From assembly GCA_034509495.1 (NCBI GenBank), contig CM067514.1, positions 7,404,259 through 7,468,258 on the forward strand: 64,000 bases of DNA, given 5' to 3'. Below are positions 57,526 to 64,000 of the stretch, piece by piece. This DNA comes from Acestrorhynchus altus (lineage: Eukaryota > Chordata > Actinopteri > Characiformes > Acestrorhynchidae). Below the pieces are notes generated by a model, which searched no databases, was not told the origin of the DNA, and saw only the letters and a program-made list of their open reading frames with translations. How positions within the stretch are numbered: position 1 is the first letter of the stretch; each line of letters starts with the position of its first letter. The translations under genes were made by a program, and so were the position numbers.

Positions 57526-59500
57526 GACAGACACACAGATGCTCTCTCTCTCTCATTAGTGTAGTCCTGGGGCGACTTTACCACAGCAGCGCTCTAACCT
57601 AAGTCTCCCTCTGCAAGTCTAGCAGAGGTTCAGCTCCAGAAAAATCAATAGAAGCCATGACACATGCTTGCCACATACTTAATCCACTCTCTAATCCATC
57701 CCTCCTCAGCCCACAAAACCTTCACCATATGTGTCCATACCAACTCAAACCCCAGATCTTACGCTCTCCAACAAACAATTGGCATGTTGGCATTGATCAA
57801 ATGTCCTTCCGTGCCTCATAGCAGAACCTACACAGCGACGACAAGTTATGTTGCAGGTGGTGGAAGAGAGCCATGTGAACTTTGCACTACTAATGGGCTT
57901 AGCATTCCTGTGGGGAAAGGGTGGTATTATCTATCTAGTAGCGGTGTGAAATATCAAATACTGTACTGCAAAACATAATATTGCAGTACTGTATTTTCCA
58001 AAGACCAGTATTGATTGAATCTTTAGAAACTTAGGTCAATTTTGTGGGATGTTTTTGTAGTTTGATATATTTATTTGCCAAACAATTAAAAAAGTATTTA
58101 TAGGAGAATCATGCCAGGTAGTTTTATTTTCAGGAGATCTTAGACTACTCAAATCCATTTTCTCAAATCTATAAAATATCAGTCTCAGCCTCAGACATTC
58201 CCTGTCTAAAATAGTCACTCAATATGTCCCAGTCTTGATCTTGATTTGTACTCCACCCTAGCAATCTTAACTATAGTACTACCCTACACAAATGTCCCAC
58301 ACTGCTGACAATGTCACTGCTGCACTGTTTAAACATGCAATATCCAAAATAAGGAAAAATTTTAAAAAACATTCCCTTATGAGATTGCTGATGGCAGCTT
58401 GTGAATAGCACTGTAAATACTTGTCTTCCTGTGTGTTGAATGGTGTTTCTCATACAACGCATATTAAACACATGCTATGTATATGTTTGTGTTTTGGTTT
58501 AATTGGCTTTGCTGTCTATGCATGAGAGAGTCTGGATTTCCATTACAGTCGCTCAGCATCTGTGTTTCATACAAATAAAGTCTACACCCAATTTAAAACT
58601 TTACTGTGGTCAGTGGCAAAAGTTGGAAAACTGAGCCTGAGGCTGAACGTTTTGCACATTCATGTCCTGAGAGAGTCCAGGAGAGCCTATCTGACCTCAT
58701 TCTCTCAAGGGGGTGGGTAGGATGGCTTTCTCCCCCGTCACTCACCTTGATGTTAGCCAACGTAGGCGTCTGTTAACTGATGTAACAGAGTTGGACAGTT
58801 AGCATTCTCCTCCAAGTAAACAGCAGTTTGTAAACATGTGATGGTGCTTTATGTGACTTGCAGGGACCACATGCTATACTTCACCTTCCCAGTGTTGGTT
58901 GCTTTGTGTTATGGGGTAGAAATGTAAGCAGTGGGTGTAAGTGAGTTCATTCTCAGAGTTCATTTGGGGCCTCTGCTTACTCAGGTATTGAGGGTGAGGT
59001 GAAGTCTTACATTTGATCTCATCAGTATTCAGCTCTGTAATCGACAGACGTTACATTGTTTGCGAGAAACAAAGAGCGCTGGTTAGTATCTGGTCGATGG
59101 ATTTAATCAGGAAGAAACAGTGGTGGTCAATGACATTAGTGACCTCTTATTGGGTTCACTTAATTAGTATTGAGTCTCTATCTGAAAAGATGACTCTGTT
59201 GACCCTTAACCTTTGTTCTGCCCAAGATCTTTGTTTTTCAAAAATGCACTACAAATAGTGCTGGGCAGTCCATTCAGTGTACCATAAACAATGTGTCCAT
59301 CTGTCACATTCCTTAATACTCGCATTCCTTAATACTGATATGCAACAAAACAAACATTTAGACAGTTTATAAATAGCTCAAATGTTTAACACTAATATGT
59401 TGCTAATATCACTACCCAGGGTCCTACAGCAGTTTCCATGCCTGATTTTAAAATAATTCTGCTCATTTCTGTGGACTAACTAGAGATTAGGGTCAGTAGA
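57526..59500. other. Mostly plain stretch with a fragment of repeat R
   Basis: 57,985-58,110 (TTTTGTGGGATGTTTTTGTA, GTTTGATATATTTAT) resembles the left part of repeat R at 7,440-7,490. The rest shows no gene. 58,990-59,230 is complex and repeat-free (TTAATTAGTATTGAG). Confidence 0.4.
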
Positions 59501-59580
59501 GAATAGAATAGAATAGAATAGAATAGAATAGAATAGAACTTTATTGATCCCTTGGGAGGGTTCCTTCAGGGAAATTCAAC
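59501..59580 (-). mobile_element. LINE 3' end with (AATAG)n tail, minus strand
   Basis: Seven or eight GAATA units join ACTTTATTGATCCCTTGGGA and GGGAAATTCAAC. Read on the minus strand this is a LINE 3' end (GAATTTCCC...GGGATCAATAAAGT) followed by a TTCTA pentanucleotide tail. The upstream body is missing, as in a strongly 5'-truncated insertion. Confidence 0.7.
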
Positions 59581-61195
59581 CAGCATTGTAATTTTATTGC
59601 CTGTATTTAATAAATTACATTTAGGCATTTTTATTAAAAATCTACATGTAAAAAACTGAGCAAATATTTCATATATGTAATATTAAACGTGATGAAGGGA
59701 ATTGTTTCATTGTCATTTTGGTCCTTTTGTGGGGCTAAGCAAACCCTTCTACACTGAATACCTTGTTATGTTACAGAAATATTTTTTTTATGTTGTATGC
59801 TTTCTTAAAAAGAGATTACGGTAGAATCCTATGTAAAGTTCCTGTCATGTAATTAAATGTAATAATTTAAAATACAGTGCTATTTGTTTAGTCATATCAC
59901 TAAACCCGAACTATGAGCATTCATTAATGCAGTGATTGTTTTACTGAAGGGTTGTGTGGATGTTCTCTCTTGTTTATTGCTCATCTGCTGTTGATCATTT
60001 CTGTGCTTTTATGTAGTTCTGTTCTGCGTAGCCCTGGGGTCAGCAACCCAAATCTTATAAAGTCAATTTGTCCTATTTGAACCAAAATCAGACCACCTTT
60101 GGAGCCACTGAAGATTGGCATGCAGGCTAATGGTCACGAAGCAACACCTAACATTAATGAAGCCTAGGTGTCAGTTTTATAATAGTATATTGAAATTTTC
60201 ACTAATAATTCTCTTTTTCATTCTTTTCCTTAAATTCTTTTGCATTTCCTTTTCCTCTGCCAGTTTCCCACGAGACCTCTTTAGTGAGGAATGGGCTTGT
60301 CTTCCAGACAAGGAATGGATGGAGTAGTAAACAGAGGGAGCCAAAGGAAGAGGTGTGTTTGTCATATGGTTTATGCATCACAGCTCTCAGTTTCTTGTTC
60401 TCCTAGGGGAGTGATTAGCAGAGCCAGTGTGCTTTAGAGCTAATCTGGAGGGTATCAGGTTTTATCCCAGGTATGTTGTTGCTTGATGAACTGGTAACAG
60501 CCTCTGGAGATGACAGTGCAGGGAGACTGTGTTCCCGGGAGAGCGTTTTTCTACCCCACTGTTGTTAATTGGACAGGACAGCTGGTAAATCCTCACCACA
60601 CTGTCTGTTTTCTGGTCCAGATAATATTACACATTGATGTATGAGCATGTGTGAAATGTCGATGCTGTAGATTGGTAGCACACAGACTGGGTGAGCGACA
60701 CTCCTTTGTCGATTCCTCTTTTGCCCTCCTTTCTCTCCACTTTCATGCCTGTTTTGTTTGTTTATTTATTTTAGTGTATTTATTGTTGGCATATTGTAGG
60801 GGCTTTTCTTATGTTTTTTTTTTCCATTTTGCCTTTTTCCTTCCTGTTATCGTCGTATGTGCCAGCTGCTGGTTGTCCCATGTGTGCCAGCCAGCTGTCA
60901 GCCTCAGGGAAGGAGGGGAGGAAAAGGAGGAGGGACGAGCAAGCCTGACAGGCAGCCTCCTCCTGTGGGTAATGGATGTCAGATAATACCCCCCAGACTC
61001 TCAAGGAAGAGGTTAGCTTTTCCCTGGAATCTCGTAAAACGGAGGATGTTTAGCAGTCAGGATGGAGGGAATTGGTTGACTGTCAAAGAGAGAGGGTGGA
61101 ACTGGAATAGAAGGCAAATTGGACTGGAAATGGGGGGTTGGAATAGAAGACAGATTATTGGTTTTCTGGGTTCTCTTTATTGAAGAGGCTTTATT
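59581..61195. other. Stretch without recognisable features
   Basis: No gene is visible. 60,850-60,980 is GC-richer and repeat-free. Confidence 0.45.
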
Positions 61196-61249
61196 TGGAG
61201 GGAGGGAGGAACGGAGGGAGGGAGGAACGGAGGGAGGGAGGGAGCGAGC

Positions 61250-61306
<57 letters not shown>
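61196..61306. repeat. Purine-only GGGA minisatellite and (GA)n
   Basis: The 16-base unit GGAGGGAGGGAGGAAC occurs twice, followed by a partial copy and a pure GA run from about 61,255. Confidence 0.95.
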
Positions 61307-61312
<6 letters not shown>

Positions 61313-61750
61313 CACCCACCATCCATGACCCCTGAAATCCTCACAGCCACAGTGATTGACCTTTCTTGTCTTTTTGTTTCTGTCCCTTTCCTCAGTTACA
61401 CACCATCACACTCACACACACAAAAAGAGAGCCTTGGCACTTGACAGTCCAGCCTTCGTCCCCTATCCTGATCAATGACTGGAATGCTCTTTTATTTTCA
61501 CCTCACTTGCTCCTCTGAGAGAATCCAAGTGAGAGGGCTCATTAAATCGACCCAAAGCTGACAATCAACCCATCGGCTGTCCCTCTAGAGTTAGTCCGCA
61601 TTGAGTTTTTCCCCCCTTTACTCTACCTCTCCTCCCCTGAGAGTACCATCAACTCTATCATGGAACATCAGCTCTCGTGTCTGTCCGTCTGATTGGTATT
61701 GTAGAGGTTAGATACAACCATACTGTTCTATACTACTTTGTCTCTTTCTT

Positions 61751-61751
<1 letters not shown>
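61307..61751. other. Non-repetitive stretch
   Basis: No gene is visible. 61,440-61,610 is complex (CTCATTAAATCGACCC, GCTGACAATCAACC) and could be conserved non-coding DNA. Confidence 0.35.
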
Positions 61752-61813
<62 letters not shown>

Positions 61814-61839
61814 GAACACAAGTGTTTGTGTGTGTTTGT

Positions 61840-61930
<91 letters not shown>
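61752..61930. repeat. (CT)n(AT)n(TG)n triple compound microsatellite
   Basis: CT at 61,752-61,790, AT at 61,791-61,813, then TG at 61,822-61,930 with three TTTG interruptions near its start. Confidence 0.97.
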
Positions 61931-61931
<1 letters not shown>

Positions 61932-61949
61932 ATCCAGAATGTATACACA

Positions 61950-62260
61950 GTACTTCACTTTTTGAACATTCAGTTATGTTAGTCTTATTCCAAAATGGAT
62001 TCAATTCCTTTTTTCTGTGATTGTGAATTCTGTGAATGTCCTGCAGTGGTCCAGACTTGGGCAGATATCTAAAAATGGCTGTGCACCTTCAACAAAGTAT
62101 TGAGCAAAGTCTGTGAATACTTATGTAAATATTATATATTTTTATTTCATTTTTAATGCATTTTCTAACAAAGCTTTCTCACCTCATGGAGTATTGTGTG
62201 TAGAAATTTGAGGGGAAAAGGAACTGAATTCATTTTGGCATAACTGCACAAATTTCAAGC
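61950..62260 (+). mobile_element. Internally deleted Tc1-like element
   Basis: CCAAAATGGATTCAATTCC near the left end is inverted at the right end (GGAACTGAATTCATTTTGGC). The 3' part has CAAAGTATTGAGCAAAGTCT, GTGAATACTTATGTAAAT and GGAGTATTGTGTGTAGAAAT, the 3' end of a very common fish Tc1 element. The transposase gene between is gone. Confidence 0.75.
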
Positions 62261-62661
62261 AAAACTATTAACAAGAGAATTACAGGCTGCTTTTCTGTGC
62301 AGTACATGGTTTTGACTCAGATAATAGAACAAATGCAAATAACATTCATAGTATGTTTTTTATAGATTTTATCCATAATTAAAAGTGTTAAATAATGCTA
62401 AATCAGCTGCATGGTGGTGAAATTGAACATATTCAAACGCTGGCTACAGGCAACCAGGATGAATCTGCAACCAAGCATTGTTCTTCATAGTAGTTTGAGA
62501 TCAGAAATTCTTTCTTCAAAGTGAGAAATTATTACTAACATATTTATGTTTACCTGCATCTGTTCTAATGTGTCATCTAGGGTTTTTACAGTAAACACTC
62601 ATTACTAATGCTAATCATTTTCATAATTTTATATAATGTAATTGAGATTGGTGTATGTATG
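62261..62661. other. Stretch without recognisable features
   Basis: AT-rich, with no gene or named repeat. Confidence 0.5.
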
Positions 62662-62770
62662 TACAGCTCTCTCCATAATTATTGACACCCCTGGCTAAGA
62701 TGTGTTCTTTGGCTAATAAATTCTTAAAAAATAATATAGGACAACAGTGCAAAAAAAGAGAAATCTTGGG
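62662..62770 (+). mobile_element. DNA transposon terminal fragment
   Basis: TACAGCTCTCTCCATAATTA followed by TTGACACCCCTGG is the end of a common fish DNA transposon. Only the first 100 bases or so look related. Confidence 0.5.
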
Positions 62771-63152
62771 CTTATCTGTGTATATTCTAGTGATTGGAAA
62801 ATTGAACGTCTCTCTTAAAGCTGATGTGCTGCTGTTAGTGAATGTTCTTACAGATATTAGTCATGAGTGAACTGAGCTGGTGCTTCTCAACCTGCCTGTT
62901 CTCCTACACTGAAAGGTTGGGTCAAGAGTTCATCTGCCGCTGGAAGGGGTAATCACTCACTCTTCGTAAAGCACAGAGTGGGAAAGGATGGTTCACTCTC
63001 TTCACAGATCTGTTACATCATCTTGGTCCCTGTGTGTCAGTGCAGTGTGATGCTGGCCGACTGTGGGTCTTGAAAGTGCTGTCCTTCGAGGTGTGTCTGT
63101 CCTTTTTAGTAGCTATATTTGGTTGTTTATGATTCTAGTTATTTTTGCAATA
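62771..63152. other. Stretch without recognisable features
   Basis: No gene or named repeat is visible. Confidence 0.5.
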
Positions 63153-63905
63153 ATACAACAATCATAACATCATGACCATCTCCTTGTTTCTACAGTCATT
63201 GTCCATTGTATCAGTTCCAATGTCCATACAGGAGAACATTTCTCCAGATTGTGGTCCATCTGTTTATCTGCATACTTTATCCTCTTTTTCAGCCTGTTCC
63301 ACAATGGTAAGAACCACACAGGCATTATGTGGGTGGAGGGTCAATCTCAGCACTACAGTGACACTGACATGGAGGTAGAGTGTTGGTGTGTGTTGTGCTG
63401 GTAGGAGTGAATAAGACACAGCAGTGCTGCTGGAGTGTGTAACTGCTCAGTGTCACTGCTGGACTGAGAACAGTCCACCAACCAGAAATATCCAGCCAAC
63501 AGCATCCTGTGAGCACTGATGAAGATCTAGAGGATGACCAACACAAACAGTGCAGAAACAGATGTGCCTTTGTCCCTTACTTTACATCTACAGGGTGGAG
63601 CAAAATAAGTTGTCTCATAGTCACAGACAGTGTTCAAACACTACAACAGCACTGTTGTGCCTGCTCCATCAGCGAAACACAGTAAAGCACCACCACACAA
63701 CACAGACCACGTCAGTGTCATTGCAGTGCTGAGAATGACCACCACTGCAAAAGTAGTGCCTTAGGTCCCAATCACATTATTTAAAATAATTTCTCTCAAT
63801 GAAAACAGTTTTACTGTCAAAAGTCTTGGATGTCCCACTGGCCACACCAGTATTACCTGCTCTGTCATGGTCCTACAGGGTCCTGACCACTGAAGAACAG
63901 GATGA
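63153..63905. mobile_element. Palindromic Tc1-type MITE, copy D
   Basis: The left end is CAATCATAACATCATGACC. GGGTCAATCTCAGCACTACA, GACACAGCAGTGCTGCTGGA, CCAACCAGAAATATCCAGCC and GATGACCAACACAAACAGTG follow. The second half then mirrors the first, with CAACAGCACTGTTGTGCCTG and GTCATTGCAGTGCTGAGAAT. About 100 unrelated bases (63,755-63,850) interrupt the second half. It resumes with TACCTGCTCTGTCATGGTCC and stops near 63,905 before the right terminal repeat. Confidence 0.83.
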
Positions 63906-64000
63906 AATTGGTCATACATGATCAAATTCCATATTTTATTCAATTTCTAGATATACAGTCAACATAATTGTAGTAGTGTTGCTATGTCGTTGCTATGGTA
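63906..64000. other. Window edge
   Basis: GTTGCTATGTCGTTGCTATG at the end may start a short tandem repeat that continues beyond the window. Confidence 0.4.

Noticed and set aside
61196..61255. G-quadruplex from GGGA repeats
   Set aside because: Most candidate loops exceed the usual length, and the last run has only three GGG blocks in a row.

Overview
This window looks like intergenic or deep intronic DNA from a teleost fish. It is AT-rich and dominated by dispersed repeats and dinucleotide microsatellites: (TG)n, (CT)n, (AT)n and compounds of these. It holds remnants of many Tc1/mariner-like, hAT and PIF/Harbinger DNA transposons, L2/CR1-like LINE pieces and tRNA-derived SINEs. The SINEs, the long palindromic MITE with ends like CAGCCATAACATTATGACC, and the MITE with ends like CACTATATGGACAAAAGT fit an otophysan, perhaps a characiform. 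That placement rests on memory of these families, not on a search.

I found no convincing host protein-coding exon, rRNA or functional tRNA. The long open frames are products of microsatellites (His-Thr, Cys-Val or Leu-Ser runs) or lie in transposon remnants. The only gene-like structures belong to mobile elements. One is a multi-exon Myb/SANT gene remnant inside a Harbinger element (1.8-3.7 kb). The others are several broken Tc1-type transposase genes, the best being 25.4-26.6 kb and 47.3-48.6 kb, both on the minus strand.

Layout: 0-4 kb, a SINE and the Harbinger element. 4-11 kb, Tc1 pieces, a MITE interrupted by a second transposon, and copies of an unnamed dispersed repeat (called R here). 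12-13.2 kb, two LINE 3' ends. 13.5-14.2 kb, unusually complex non-repetitive DNA that could be a conserved non-coding element. 14.8-17.4 kb, a SINE and more LINE pieces. 18.2-25 kb, clustered DNA-transposon derivatives and microsatellites. 25.4-26.6 kb, a decayed Tc1 element. 27-30 kb, a MITE with a (TG)n tract, a Tc1 piece, a CpG-rich island at 28.7-29.35 kb and a palindromic MITE carrying a nested hAT MITE. 31-47 kb, low-repeat stretches with scattered MITEs and microsatellites. 47-51.4 kb, a nearly full-length dead Tc1 element abutting a palindromic MITE, then a SINE and hAT MITEs. 51-64 kb, mostly plain DNA with microsatellites, a degenerate minisatellite, an internally deleted Tc1 element and a final palindromic MITE.

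Nothing here is a clear new biological system. The most useful leads are: (i) (TG)n microsatellites that arose at the same internal spot of one MITE family; (ii) a MITE subfamily that shares its left half with that family but has a different right half; (iii) two dispersed repeat families I cannot name (R and T); (iv) the CpG island; and (v) several candidate conserved non-coding elements. Family names for repeats come from remembered sequence, so each should be checked with a repeat library.
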